Counted from the stretch's first letter, positions 51,070 to 60,715 are shown. The stretch: DNA of 64,000 nucleotides from Marivivens donghaensis (GCF_030410045.1 NZ_JAUFRA010000004.1:62001-126000); one strand, 5' to 3'. The notes: generated from the sequence alone by a model not told the origin. Program-made: numbers and translations.

Positions 51070-54000
51070 TTATTCGAACTCGATCAACAGATCCTTGGCG
51101 TCGATCTGTCCGCCCGCCGTGACGTGAACCGCTTTGACCACGGCATCGCGGTCGGCGTGAATCCCTGTCTCCATCTTCATCGCTTCGATGGTGAGCAGGA
51201 GGTCGCCCGCTTTGACCTCTTTGCCAGCTTGGGCCGCGATAGTCGCGACCACACCCGGCATCGGTGCGCCGATGTGGTTCGGGTTGCCTGCCTCGGCTTT
51301 CGGGCGGCTTGCTTTCGTCGCGGTGACAGCACGGTTTGGAACGCGGATGGTGCGCGGCTGGCCGTTGATTTCAAAGAACACCTTCACTTCGGCGTTCTCA
51401 TCCATGTCGCCTACGGCTTGCAGGCGGATTTCCAGCGTTTTGCCCGGATCGATCTCTGCGCTGATCTCTTCGCCTGCGTCCATACCGTAGAAGAACGTGC
51501 GTGTCGGCAGCGTGCGAACAGGGCCGTAGGTGCGGTGGCGACCCATGTAATCAAGGAAGACCTTGGGATACATCAGGTAGCCGTTGAGATCCTCATCATC
51601 GATCTTTTTACCATCCAAGAGAGCGGTCAGCTCTGCCCGCTTTTCATCGAGGTCAATCGGAGCAAGGTGTTTACCCGGACGGTCGGTGATCGGCGTGTCG
51701 CCCTTGAGCACTTTGGTCTGGATCGCGGCAGGCCAGCCACCCGGAGGTTGGCCGAGGCTGCCTTTCATCATGTCGACGACCGAGTCGGGGAAGACCACGT
51801 CGGTGGTCGGGTCCTGAACCTGATCTTTGGTCAGACCTTGGGACACCATCATGAGGGCCATGTCGCCGACAACTTTGGAGGATGGGGTCACTTTGACGAT
51901 GTCGCCGAACATCATGTTCACGTCGGCATAGGCCTGCGCGACCTCGTGCCAACGGTCCTCTAGGCCGAGGCTGCGTGCCTGTGCCTTGAGGTTGGTGAAC
52001 TGACCGCCCGGCATTTCGTGCAGGTAGACTTCGGAGGCTGGCGATTGGAGGCCAGATTCGAAGGCGGTGTATTGCGCGCGCACCTGTTCCCAATAGTTCG
52101 ACAACTCACGGATCGACGCGATGTCGAGGCCTGTATCGCGGTCAGAGCCTTTGAGTGCCTCAACGATAGAGCCCAAGGTCGGCTGCGATGTGCCGCCAGA
52201 GAAGGCGTCCATTGCCGCGTCCACAACGTCGACACCCGCTGCCGACGCCGCTAGAACGGTCGCGATCGATGCGCCCGAGGTGTCGTGGGTGTGGAAGTGG
52301 ATCGGCAGACCGACCTCTTGTTTCAGTGCAGTGACCAGAGCGGTTGCAGCGGATGGTTTCAGCAAGCCCGCCATGTCCTTGAGGCCAAGAACATGCGCGC
52401 CAGCGGCTTCGAGCTCTTTGGCCATACCGACGTAGTATTTCAGGTCATACTTCGAACGGTTCGGATCGAGCAGGTCACCTGTGTAGCAAATCGTGCCTTC
52501 GCAGACCTTTTTAGCATCAATAACCGCGTCCATCGCAACGCGCATGTTTTCAACCCAATTAAGGCTGTCGAACACGCGGAACACATCGACGCCAGAGATG
52601 GCAGCCTGACGCACGAATTCCTGCACAACGTTGTCAGGGTAATTCGTGTAGCCAACGCCGTTTGACGCACGGAGCAGCATCTGGGTCATGATGTTCGGCA
52701 TCGCAGCGCGGATATCGCGCAGACGCTGCCATGGGCATTCCTGCAAGAAGCGGTAGGCCACGTCGAACGTCGCACCACCCCAACATTCGACCGAGAAGAG
52801 GCCAGACATGTTTTGCGCATAGGCAGGTGCTGCCTTGATCATGTCGATCGACCGCATACGGGTCGCCAGCAAGGACTGGTGGCCGTCACGCATGGTCGTG
52901 TCGGTGATCAGAAGTTGCTTTTGCTGGTGCATCCAGTCGGCAATCGCCTCTGGACCGAATTGGTCGAGGATTTGGCGCGTGCCGCTCTGAACTTCACCTT
53001 TGCCGGGCAGGACAGGGGGCTTTGGTGCTTTCAGTTCTGCATGTGGTTTCGCGCGACCAGCGGTTTCAGGGTGACCGTTCACGGTGATGTCCGCGATATA
53101 GGTCAGGATTTTGGTCGCACGGTCGCGGCGTTTGTTGAACTGGAACAGCTCTGGCGTCGTGTCGATGAACTTTGTCGTGTATTCGTAGTTCAGGAACGTC
53201 GGGTGCTTTAGCAGGTTGATCACAAACTCGATGTTCGTGGATACGCCGCGGATACGGAATTCGCGGAGGGCACGGTCCATCCGCGCAATCGCCATTTCGG
53301 GGGTTGGTGCGCGTGCGGTGATTTTCGTCAGAAGCGAGTCGTAGTATCGGGTGATTACCGCGCCCGAATAGGCGGTGCCGCCGTCCAGCCGGATGCCCGG
53401 ACCTGTTGCCGAACGGTAGGTCTGGATGCGACCGTAGTCAGGGATAAAGTTGTTCGACGGGTCTTCGGTCGTGACGCGGCACTGGAGCGCGTGGCCGTCG
53501 AGTTGCACGTCATATTGCGAAGCACAGCCCGTTGCGTCGACGATGGATTTCCCTTCGGCGATCAGGATTTGCGCACGAACGATGTCGATACCTGTGACTT
53601 CTTCGGTGACGGTGTGTTCCACCTGAACGCGGGGGTTCACCTCGATGAAGTAGAATTCGCCCGAATCCATATCCATCAGGAATTCGACGGTGCCTGCGCA
53701 TTCGTAGTTCACGTGTTCGCAGATTTTCTTGCCCAAGTTACACAGGCGTTCACGCTGCGTGGCCGACAGATACGGGGCAGGGGCGCGTTCGACGACCTTT
53801 TGGTTGCGGCGCTGAACCGAACAGTCGCGTTCCCAGAGGTGATAAATGTTGCCCTTTTTATCGCCGAGGATCTGCACCTCGACGTGGCGGGCACGCAGAA
53901 TCATCTTTTCCAGATAGCCTTCGCCATTGCCAAAGGCGGCCTCGGCTTCGCGGCGACCTTCGCGGACTTTTTCCTCGAGCTCTGCTTCGTTCATGATCGG

Positions 54001-54516
54001 GCGCATGCCGCGACCGCCGCCACCCCACGATGCCTTGAGCATCAACGGGTAGCCAACTTCGGCGGCCTGAACACGGATGATATCCATGTTTTCGCCCAGA
54101 ACTTCGGTCGCTGGAATGACGGGAACGCCTGCCTCCATCGCGACCTTGCGTGCGCTGGCCTTATCGCCCAACTCGCGCATGGTTTTCGCTTTGGGGCCAA
54201 TAAAGGTGATGCCGTTGCGATCACATGCATCAACGAAATCGGGGTTTTCCGACAGAAGGCCGTAGCCGGGGTGGATGGCGTCCGCGCCGGACATTTTGGC
54301 GACGCGGATCATCTCATCAATAGAGAGGTAGGCGGCAACTGGGCCCAGTCCCTCGCCAATGCGGTAGGCTTCGTCAGCCTTAAAACGGTGAAGGCCGAGT
54401 TTGTCTTCTTCGGCGTAGACCGCAACGGTCTTTTTCCCCATCTCGTTCGCGGCCCGCATAATGCGGATCGCGATTTCACCACGGTTGGCGATCAGAATCT
54501 TTTTGAACTCGGCCAT
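51070..54516 (-). CDS. pyc: Pyruvate carboxylase
   Basis: Biotin enzyme carboxylating pyruvate to oxaloacetate, the main anaplerotic step here. All domains are in one 1148-residue chain: biotin carboxylase (1-450, MLKASWGGGGRGMR near 160, FIEVNPRVQVEHTVTEE near 293), carboxyltransferase barrel (about 535-800, TTMRDGHQSLLATR, HTHDTSGA), and the C-terminal biotinyl domain with the lysine in AIEAMKMETGIH, written as IEAMKME near residue 1113. A CpG-centred palindrome 73 bp upstream suggests LacI-type control, as at maeB. Confidence 0.96.
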   Translation of the reverse strand: MAEFKKILIANRGEIAIRIMRAANEMGKKTVAVYAEEDKLGLHRFKADEAYRIGEGLGPVAAYLSIDEMIRVAKMSGADAIHPGYGLLSENPDFVDACDRNGITFIGPKAKTMRELGDKASARKVAMEAGVPVIPATEVLGENMDIIRVQAAEVGYPLMLKASWGGGGRGMRPIMNEAELEEKVREGRREAEAAFGNGEGYLEKMILRARHVEVQILGDKKGNIYHLWERDCSVQRRNQKVVERAPAPYLSATQRERLCNLGKKICEHVNYECAGTVEFLMDMDSGEFYFIEVNPRVQVEHTVTEEVTGIDIVRAQILIAEGKSIVDATGCASQYDVQLDGHALQCRVTTEDPSNNFIPDYGRIQTYRSATGPGIRLDGGTAYSGAVITRYYDSLLTKITARAPTPEMAIARMDRALREFRIRGVSTNIEFVINLLKHPTFLNYEYTTKFIDTTPELFQFNKRRDRATKILTYIADITVNGHPETAGRAKPHAELKAPKPPVLPGKGEVQSGTRQILDQFGPEAIADWMHQQKQLLITDTTMRDGHQSLLATRMRSIDMIKAAPAYAQNMSGLFSVECWGGATFDVAYRFLQECPWQRLRDIRAAMPNIMTQMLLRASNGVGYTNYPDNVVQEFVRQAAISGVDVFRVFDSLNWVENMRVAMDAVIDAKKVCEGTICYTGDLLDPNRSKYDLKYYVGMAKELEAAGAHVLGLKDMAGLLKPSAATALVTALKQEVGLPIHFHTHDTSGASIATVLAASAAGVDVVDAAMDAFSGGTSQPTLGSIVEALKGSDRDTGLDIASIRELSNYWEQVRAQYTAFESGLQSPASEVYLHEMPGGQFTNLKAQARSLGLEDRWHEVAQAYADVNMMFGDIVKVTPSSKVVGDMALMMVSQGLTKDQVQDPTTDVVFPDSVVDMMKGSLGQPPGGWPAAIQTKVLKGDTPITDRPGKHLAPIDLDEKRAELTALLDGKKIDDEDLNGYLMYPKVFLDYMGRHRTYGPVRTLPTRTFFYGMDAGEEISAEIDPGKTLEIRLQAVGDMDENAEVKVFFEINGQPRTIRVPNRAVTATKASRPKAEAGNPNHIGAPMPGVVATIAAQAGKEVKAGDLLLTIEAMKMETGIHADRDAVVKAVHVTAGGQIDAKDLLIEFE

Positions 54517-54588
54517 AGTCGGGCACTCCTTTGCAGATGCAGCAAAGGTGTAGAAAGATTCTGCGGCTGCGTAAACAGCTTTTTTGAC

Positions 54589-54610
54589 GATATGTTAGCG
54601 ATAACATATC
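54589..54610. promoter_or_regulatory. LacI-type palindrome before pyc
   Basis: GATATGTTAGC|GATAACATATC, a 22-bp palindrome centred on CG with one mismatched pair next to the centre. Its core TTAGCGATAA is close to the maeB core TTAGCGTTAA. Confidence 0.6.
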
Positions 54611-54629
54611 TTTTGCGTAAAATAATCGA

Positions 54630-56123
54630 TTATTCTGACACTGGGGCCTGACGGTTGTGGAGGGGGATTTCCTTCATCAGCAGGGAGAGCGCGAAGGCAA
54701 TCACACCCAATGAGGCCGCAATCCAAAAGATCGGGTGGATCGCGTTCACAACGCTATCCGCGACCAAACCGCGTGCTTCCTCGGGCAGCCCGTGCAACAT
54801 TTGCGGGCCGATCTCACCGTTGAATTCGACTGTCGTGCCGAGGCCTGCCGCCATACGTGCCGCAAAGAGGGCGCCGAATGCAGCGACCGCGAGCGACCCA
54901 CCGACCTGACGGAACATCAGGCCTGCCGCCGTTGCGGTGCCCAAGGTTTCACGCGGCACAGCGTTTTGCACGGCGGTGGTCAGAACAGGGAATGTTGTCC
55001 CCATGCCGAGGCCAAACGTGGCGAGCGACAGGCTGAACCGAAGCGTCGAGGTGTATTGGTCGATGGTCGACAGGGCGATCATTCCGAGCACGATAAAGAC
55101 CGCGCCAATGATCGGCAGGATGCGGTATTTCCCTGTTTTGCCCATCCAGCGGCCCGAGGTGGTCGAGCCGAGCAGGATGCCAAAGGTCATTGGGATCAGC
55201 ATAAGGCCCGATACGGTCGGGGAGACGCCTTTTGCGATTTGCAGGTAGATCGGCAGGAAGGTGACAGAGCCGAACATCGCCGCGCCGATGATAAAGCTGA
55301 TCGCAGAGGTCGTCGAAAACACGTTCAGCTTGAACAGTTTCAACGGCAGGATCGGCTCTGCTGCGCGGGATTCAATGTAGACAAACGCGATGGTGCTGAT
55401 GAGCGAGAGGGCAATGAGTCCGATAAAGGTCGGGCTGTTCCATGCGATTGTGTTGCCACCCAGCGATGTTGCCAGCGTCAGCGATGCCAGCGCGACCGAG
55501 AGGGTTGCAGCCCCCCACCAGTCGATAGAGTGCTTGACCCGACGTCCGGTCGGTTTGAACGCCATCGCAAAGCCAGCGACCGCAGCAGCGCCGAACGGGA
55601 TGTTGATGTAGAAAATCCAGTGCCAGGTGAAGGCTTCGACGAACCAGCCACCAATCAGTGGCCCGATCACAGAGGACATAGAGAACACGGCGGCAAAGAT
55701 GCCCTGCACCTTTGCGCGGTCGCGGGGCGGGATCACATCGCCGATGACAGAGAGGGCTAGGACAAAAAGGCCGCCACCGCCAAGGCCCTGAAGCGCACGG
55801 GCGAGGATCAGGAAGGTCATCGAATTGGCAAGTCCGCAGAGCGCGGAGCCGAAGAGGAACAGACCAACCGAGACGAACACCGTATTTCGGCGTCCATAAA
55901 GGTCACCAATTTTGCCATAGAGCGGCGCAACAACGGTCGAGGCCAGCATATAGGCCGTTACGACCCAGCTGAGGTGCTCTAGCCCGCCAAGGTCGGCAAC
56001 GATGGTCGGCAGGGCGGTGGAAACGATAGTTTGGTCAAGTGCGGCAAGCAGCAAAAGCACCCCGATGGATGCAATAATAAGTCGTGTCGACCCCGTATGG
56101 GTCGGAGTAGGTGCAGCGGTCAT
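54630..56123 (-). CDS. MFS multidrug transporter, DHA2 (14-helix) family
   Basis: A 497-residue drug:H+ antiporter. Motif D1 at the first helix reads AALDQTIVSTALPTIVADL, motif A follows as LYGKIGDLYGRRNTVF near residue 70, and motif C near residue 150 as SSVIGPLIGGWFVEAF. About 14 hydrophobic helices are visible. It is divergent from a MarR regulator with a dyad between them, so it is probably derepressed by its own substrates. Confidence 0.92.
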   Translation of the reverse strand: MTAAPTPTHTGSTRLIIASIGVLLLLAALDQTIVSTALPTIVADLGGLEHLSWVVTAYMLASTVVAPLYGKIGDLYGRRNTVFVSVGLFLFGSALCGLANSMTFLILARALQGLGGGGLFVLALSVIGDVIPPRDRAKVQGIFAAVFSMSSVIGPLIGGWFVEAFTWHWIFYINIPFGAAAVAGFAMAFKPTGRRVKHSIDWWGAATLSVALASLTLATSLGGNTIAWNSPTFIGLIALSLISTIAFVYIESRAAEPILPLKLFKLNVFSTTSAISFIIGAAMFGSVTFLPIYLQIAKGVSPTVSGLMLIPMTFGILLGSTTSGRWMGKTGKYRILPIIGAVFIVLGMIALSTIDQYTSTLRFSLSLATFGLGMGTTFPVLTTAVQNAVPRETLGTATAAGLMFRQVGGSLAVAAFGALFAARMAAGLGTTVEFNGEIGPQMLHGLPEEARGLVADSVVNAIHPIFWIAASLGVIAFALSLLMKEIPLHNRQAPVSE

Positions 56124-56187
56124 TGGAGCTCCAGTTTTCTACGGGTGCGTTGCCCGCGATTTCCTCTTTATCTATCGGGAATGAAAT

Positions 56188-56208
56188 TTATGTGTCAATA
56201 GCACATAA
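56188..56208. promoter_or_regulatory. MarR-type operator between MFS and MarR genes
   Basis: TTATGTG-TCAATAG-CACATAA, a perfect 7-bp inverted repeat with a 7-bp spacer in the 138-bp divergent gap. Further TATGTG/TGTGC half-sites follow near 56230-56245. Confidence 0.55.
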
Positions 56209-56261
56209 TTGTCATTGGCAGGTAATTGACTTGTGCGAATATGTGAGTAGACACGAATGCC

Positions 56262-56816
56262 ATGACGAAGATGCCAAAGAAATTTCACGACAATGTGCCC
56301 GAACTGCTGGCTGGCGCTGGTTTCGGGCCTGACATGATTGATGCCTTGCTGGATCTCGATGGGACGATGTTCCTTTGGCATCGGGCGTCGTCCAAAGGCG
56401 AAGTGCCCGCGAAAATTCTGGCGGAGTTGGGCTCTAGCGTCGAAGTCGGTCAGTTCTACGCCATGACCGCGATTTTCCGTATCCAAGAAGGGGTAGGGCG
56501 CGACATTGCAGAGCCTGCAACGATTGGTCTCCTCGCTGAGGAAATGAATATCGATCCCTCGCGTGCGAGCCGCGTGGCCAGTGACCTGATCGCCAAAGGT
56601 CTGGTGCGTCGTGAAGCGGCCCAAGACGACGGGCGAAAGTCGATCTTGGTCCTGACGGATGCGGCCATCGCGCTGTTTCGGGCCTATAAAGAACTGAAAT
56701 GGGCCAAGGTGATCGAGGTTTATCGGGATTGGAACGCCGATGATATCGCGGCCTTTTCCCGCCTCCTTGGGCGATATGTCGGCGATATGCGCCGCGTTTT
56801 GCATGGGCAAGACTAA
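56262..56816 (+). CDS. MarR family transcriptional regulator
   Basis: A 184-residue MarR protein. The winged helix lies around residues 60-130 (IAEPATIGLLAEEMNIDPSR, then ASRVASDLIAKGLVRREAAQ and DDGRKSILVLTDAA, the family wing). It is divergent from the MFS pump and likely represses both genes at the dyad between them. No strong ribosome site precedes the ATG. Confidence 0.9.
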   Translation: MTKMPKKFHDNVPELLAGAGFGPDMIDALLDLDGTMFLWHRASSKGEVPAKILAELGSSVEVGQFYAMTAIFRIQEGVGRDIAEPATIGLLAEEMNIDPSRASRVASDLIAKGLVRREAAQDDGRKSILVLTDAAIALFRAYKELKWAKVIEVYRDWNADDIAAFSRLLGRYVGDMRRVLHGQD

Positions 56817-56876
56817 CTAGAACATAATGCGAACAGGCGCTTTCCTCGCGTCCAGAGTTGCGCTATTTATTCTGCC

Positions 56877-59318
56877 ATGAGCAGCTATTCCGATGATGAC
56901 GCCTTTGAGGCGGCCGAAATGTCCTTGTCCCAGCGCGCTATGATGGCGTCGCGGCCCACGCCCTATCTGGATGACCTCAATCCAGCACAGAGAGAGGCGG
57001 TTGAGGCATTAGGCGGTCCGGTTTTGATGCTAGCGGGCGCAGGAACGGGCAAGACAAAGGCGCTGACCACGCGGATCGTTCACCTGCTTGCCACGGGTAA
57101 GGCGCGTCCGAATGAAATCCTTTCTGTGACGTTCACCAACAAAGCCGCCCGCGAGATGAAAGAGCGTGTTGGTCGTTTGCTGGGCGAGGCGGTTGAGGGC
57201 ATGCCGTGGATGGGCACCTTCCACTCTGTCTGTGTGAAACTCTTGCGCCGTCACGCCGAACTGATCGGGATGGATGACCGGAATGCCCTGATCGAAGGGC
57301 GCCCGTCGCTGCACCTGAAATCGAATTTCACGATCCTCGATACCGATGATCAGATCCGCCTGCTCAAGCAGTTGATCGAGGCGAATAACATCGATGCCAA
57401 ACGCTGGCCGCCACGGATGCTGGCGGGGATCATTGATAGCTGGAAAAACCGCGCTTGGACGCCTGATAAGGTTCCGACCCGCGAGGCCGCTGCCTTTGAT
57501 GGCAAAGCGATTGACCTCTACGACCAGTATCAGCGGCGATTGTTGGAACTGAATGCAGTCGATTTTGGCGACCTCTTGCTGCACATGGTCACGATATTCC
57601 AGACCCATCAGGACGTGCTGGATCAATACCAGCGCTGGTTCCGCTATGTGATGGTGGACGAATATCAGGATACGAACGTCGCGCAGTATCTCTGGCTGCG
57701 CCTCCTTGCGGGCGGTCACAAAAACATCTGCTGCGTAGGCGACGATGACCAGTCGATCTATGGCTGGCGCGGGGCTGAGGTCGGCAACATCCTCAAGTTC
57801 GAAAAGGATTTCCCCGGGGCCAAGGTCGTTCGGCTCGAACAAAACTACCGCTCCACCCCGCATATCCTTGCCGCTGCTTCGGGGGTGATTGCGGGGAATA
57901 AGGGGCGTTTGGGTAAAACGCTCTGGACGGACCGCGAAGAAGGTGAACGCGTTCGCCTGATCGGTCATTGGGACGGCGAAGAAGAAGCCCGCTGGATCGG
58001 TGAAGAGATCGAGGCGATGCAGCGCGGCACCCGTGGAATGGACCCTCGGTCGCTTGACGATATGGCGATACTTGTGCGGGCGTCGCATCAGATGCGCGCG
58101 TTTGAGGATCGTTTCCTGACCATCGGCCTGCCATATCGCGTCATCGGCGGCCCGCGTTTCTACGAACGTTTGGAAATCCGCGATGCGATGGCCTATTTCC
58201 GTCTCGCTGTTTCACAAGACGACGACCTCGCGTTCGAGCGGATTGTGAACACGCCGAAACGGGGGCTGGGTGATAAGGCGATCCAGACGATTCAGCGCAT
58301 GGCGCGCGATAATGGCGTCAACCTCGTCGAAGGGGCGCGGCTTTGTGTCGACACCGGCGCGATCAAAGGCAAAGGTGGCGCGGCGCTGGGCGAATTGGTT
58401 CAGGGGCTCGACCGTTGGTATCAGCAGCTGCGGGATGAGGCGGACACGCATATTGAAGTGGCCGAAATGATCCTCGATGAATCTGGCTACACCACGATGT
58501 GGATGAACGACAAAACGCCCGAGGCTCCGGGGCGGCTAGAGAACCTTAAGGAATTGGTCAAAGCGCTCGAGAATTTCGATAATCTGCAAGGGTTCCTCGA
58601 ACATATTGCGCTGATTATGGATAATGATTCCGAGGATGCTGAGGAAAAGGTCAGCATCATGACCCTGCACGCGGCAAAGGGTTTGGAATTCCCAGCCGTG
58701 TTCCTACCAGGGTGGGAGGACGGTTTGTTCCCGTCCCAACGCAGCATGGATGAAAGCGGGCTGAAGGGGTTGGAAGAGGAACGCCGCCTTGCTTATGTCG
58801 GTATCACTCGCGCCGAAGAGGTCTGCACGATCTCCTTTGCCGCGAACCGTCGGGTCTATGGCCAGTGGCAGAGCCAGCTTCCCAGCCGTTTCATCGACGA
58901 ATTGCCTGTCGATCACGTAGAGATTCTGACACCTCCGGGGCTATATGGTGGGGGCTATGGCGCCGCTGGCATGTCGTCGAGCGCGTCGCCTGCCTATGCG
59001 ATGAAGTCCGCATCCACCATCGAAGAGCGCGTTGGCAAGGCCGATGTTTACAACTCCCCCGGTTGGAAACGGATGCAAGCACGGAGCCAGAGCCGTGGCA
59101 TGGCTCAGCCGTCAGAGGTGCGTGGTTTGACCATCGATGCGACCGCTGTGTCGTCTTTCACCATCGGCGACCGCGTCTTCCACCAGAAATTCGGCTATGG
59201 CGAAGTGATGGAGATTGAAGGCGATAAGCTCGATATCGAATTCGATAAGGCGGGTTCAAAGAAGGTCGTGGCAAAGTTCATCGTCTCTGCGGCGCAGGCA
59301 AACGACGTTCCATTTTAG
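56877..59318 (+). CDS. uvrD: ATP-dependent DNA helicase UvrD/PcrA
   Basis: Superfamily 1A 3'-5' helicase for nucleotide-excision and mismatch repair, 813 residues. Motifs in order: Q motif LNPAQREAV near residue 34, Walker A LAGAGTGKTKALTTRI near residue 52, VTFTNKAAREMKERV, Walker B VDEYQDTN near residue 259, GDDDQSIYGWRGA near residue 283, NYRSTPHIL, and MTLHAAKGLEFPAVFLPGW near residue 595. A C-terminal Tudor-like tail (GDRVFHQKFGYGEVMEIEGD) contacts RNA polymerase in relatives. Confidence 0.96.
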   Translation: MSSYSDDDAFEAAEMSLSQRAMMASRPTPYLDDLNPAQREAVEALGGPVLMLAGAGTGKTKALTTRIVHLLATGKARPNEILSVTFTNKAAREMKERVGRLLGEAVEGMPWMGTFHSVCVKLLRRHAELIGMDDRNALIEGRPSLHLKSNFTILDTDDQIRLLKQLIEANNIDAKRWPPRMLAGIIDSWKNRAWTPDKVPTREAAAFDGKAIDLYDQYQRRLLELNAVDFGDLLLHMVTIFQTHQDVLDQYQRWFRYVMVDEYQDTNVAQYLWLRLLAGGHKNICCVGDDDQSIYGWRGAEVGNILKFEKDFPGAKVVRLEQNYRSTPHILAAASGVIAGNKGRLGKTLWTDREEGERVRLIGHWDGEEEARWIGEEIEAMQRGTRGMDPRSLDDMAILVRASHQMRAFEDRFLTIGLPYRVIGGPRFYERLEIRDAMAYFRLAVSQDDDLAFERIVNTPKRGLGDKAIQTIQRMARDNGVNLVEGARLCVDTGAIKGKGGAALGELVQGLDRWYQQLRDEADTHIEVAEMILDESGYTTMWMNDKTPEAPGRLENLKELVKALENFDNLQGFLEHIALIMDNDSEDAEEKVSIMTLHAAKGLEFPAVFLPGWEDGLFPSQRSMDESGLKGLEEERRLAYVGITRAEEVCTISFAANRRVYGQWQSQLPSRFIDELPVDHVEILTPPGLYGGGYGAAGMSSSASPAYAMKSASTIEERVGKADVYNSPGWKRMQARSQSRGMAQPSEVRGLTIDATAVSSFTIGDRVFHQKFGYGEVMEIEGDKLDIEFDKAGSKKVVAKFIVSAAQANDVPF

Positions 59319-59383
59319 GGTTTCGCCTTTAACGTGCATCGCGTAGCTTGCTCGGAAACCCGAGTGAATTATGGGGTACGAGT

Positions 59384-59929
59384 ATGGCTTTGGCAGCCGA
59401 ACGGGCAGATTACGCATTACAAAAGGCGATGGAACAGTTTTGGGCCGTCGGTATTGAGGCGACCCCTTATCCAGAGTTGGTTAAGGTCACAGGGCTGAGC
59501 CGTAAGGCGCTCTATCAGCAGTGGCCTGACAAAACGCGGTTGGTGCATGACGCCTTGGATCGCTACCGCAAATCCGTGCTCATTGATCAATGCGAGATTT
59601 TCAAAACGCCTGGTCCTGCGGCAGTGACACGGTTTTGGGATGCGCTAGAGGCTGCGGTTGTCCCCGACTGGCAAGGGTGTTTTCTCTTGCGGTCCGCGGC
59701 GGGTGAGCTGCGCCACGATGAAAAGGCGCGGCAAATGTATACGGAACACCTATCCACCATTCAGCGCGGGATCATGATGTCGCTAAAGGGGCACCATAAG
59801 GACCCAGCGGGTGCGGCTTGGCAGGCAGTTGGGGTGATGACCTTGGTTACGGCACTGGCAGGACAGGGAATGCCCTTGGCCATGCTAAAGCCCGTTTTTG
59901 CGGCTGGTCGTGCGGCAACGGCGTTTTAG
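59384..59929 (+). CDS. TetR/AcrR family transcriptional regulator
   Basis: A 181-residue TetR-type regulator. The N-terminal helix-turn-helix spans about residues 8-55 (ALQKAMEQFWAVGIEATPYP, then LSRKALYQQWPDKTRLVHDAL). The C-terminal ligand domain is poorly conserved. ATG 59384 gives the usual short N-terminus. It is convergent with the LysE gene, overlapping it by 4 bp at the stops. Its target is unknown. Confidence 0.85.
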   Translation: MALAAERADYALQKAMEQFWAVGIEATPYPELVKVTGLSRKALYQQWPDKTRLVHDALDRYRKSVLIDQCEIFKTPGPAAVTRFWDALEAAVVPDWQGCFLLRSAAGELRHDEKARQMYTEHLSTIQRGIMMSLKGHHKDPAGAAWQAVGVMTLVTALAGQGMPLAMLKPVFAAGRAATAF

Positions 59930-60528
59930 TGACCGCGGATAATCGGGATCAGGGTTAGCACCAACAACACAGCCATGGTGATGTTAAACGCCCGAAGTCG
60001 GCCATGATTGTTCAGGAAACGGCGTGCCTGTTGGCCCAATGCGTTCCAGAAAAAGATCGACGGAAGGTTGGTACACATGAACGTCAGCGCCACCAGCAGA
60101 ACCTGCGCAAAGGAATGGTCCGCCGTGTAAGCGCTGATCGCGGTCAGCGCCATGAACCAGCCCTTGGGATTGACCCATTGAAACGCTGCGGCCTGAAGGA
60201 ATGTCAGTGGCTTGCCTTCGGCCTCTGGTGCGTCTGGCGATTTGGGTGCGGCATTCGCGATCTTCCACGACAGATACAGCAGATAGGCGACTGAGCCCCA
60301 TTTCATCACGACCAGCATGATCGGGAAGGTGTCGAACACCTGCACCAGACCTGCGCCCAGAACAACGATCATGAACGAATGGCCGAGCCCAACGCCCAGA
60401 ATATGTGGGATCGAGCGTCGAATGCCAAAGTTGGCTCCTGAGGCCATCAACATCATGTTGTTCGGCCCCGGAGTGATGGAACTGACAAAGGCAAAGCCGA
60501 TAAGGGCGACGATCAATTCGTAGGTCAT
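59926..60528 (-). CDS. LysE family translocator
   Basis: A 200-residue LysE/RhtB-type amino-acid or metabolite exporter with six hydrophobic helices. The family signature SSITPGPNNMMLMASGANFG is at residue 16, with AAAFQWVNPKGWFMALTAIS near residue 112. ATG 60528 gives the conserved start MTYELIVAL. It lies just downstream of the small-RNA array on the same strand, separated by the array's last hairpin, which has a terminator tail. Confidence 0.9.
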   Translation of the reverse strand: MTYELIVALIGFAFVSSITPGPNNMMLMASGANFGIRRSIPHILGVGLGHSFMIVVLGAGLVQVFDTFPIMLVVMKWGSVAYLLYLSWKIANAAPKSPDAPEAEGKPLTFLQAAAFQWVNPKGWFMALTAISAYTADHSFAQVLLVALTFMCTNLPSIFFWNALGQQARRFLNNHGRLRAFNITMAVLLVLTLIPIIRGH

Positions 60529-60579
60529 GCCTCGTGCTGTGACAAATGTCTCAGGTCGCTGCAATCGAAATCGTGAGGG

Positions 60580-60626
60580 ATGAAAAAGCAAACGGCGGCA
60601 CCCGGGAGGAGGAGGGGTGCCGCCGT
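60580..60626 (-). terminator. Last array hairpin acting as terminator
   Basis: On the minus strand the 12-bp stem ACGGCGGCACCC / GGGTGCCGCCGT is followed by TTGCTTTTTCAT. It ends the DUF1127-array transcript. Confidence 0.75.
60592..60626 (-). ncRNA. CCUCCUCCC-loop RNA, unit 9 (last transcribed)
   Basis: Perfect 12-bp stem (60592-60603 with 60615-60626); loop 60604-60614 is CUCCUCCUCCC on the RNA. Strongest stem of the array and the only one with a T-tract after it. Confidence 0.75.
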
Positions 60627-60635
60627 GCTATTCGG

Positions 60636-60666
60636 CGAACGCTCAGGGAGGAGGAGAGAGCATTCG
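60636..60666 (-). ncRNA. CCUCCUCCC-loop RNA, unit 8
   Basis: Stem 60636-60644 with 60658-60666, 9 bp with one mismatch; 13-nt loop UCUCCUCCUCCCU. Confidence 0.7.
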
Positions 60667-60673
60667 CTTGGCG

Positions 60674-60710
60674 AAGCGTCCGGTCAGGGAGGAGGAGAGA
60701 CCATCTGCTT
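60674..60710 (-). ncRNA. CCUCCUCCC-loop RNA, unit 7
   Basis: Inner stem GGTC/GACC (60682-60685 with 60699-60702) and outer stem AAGC/GCTT (60674-60677 with 60707-60710) around an internal loop; same 13-nt apical loop. Weakest stem of the array. Confidence 0.65.
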
Positions 60711-60715
60711 CTATG

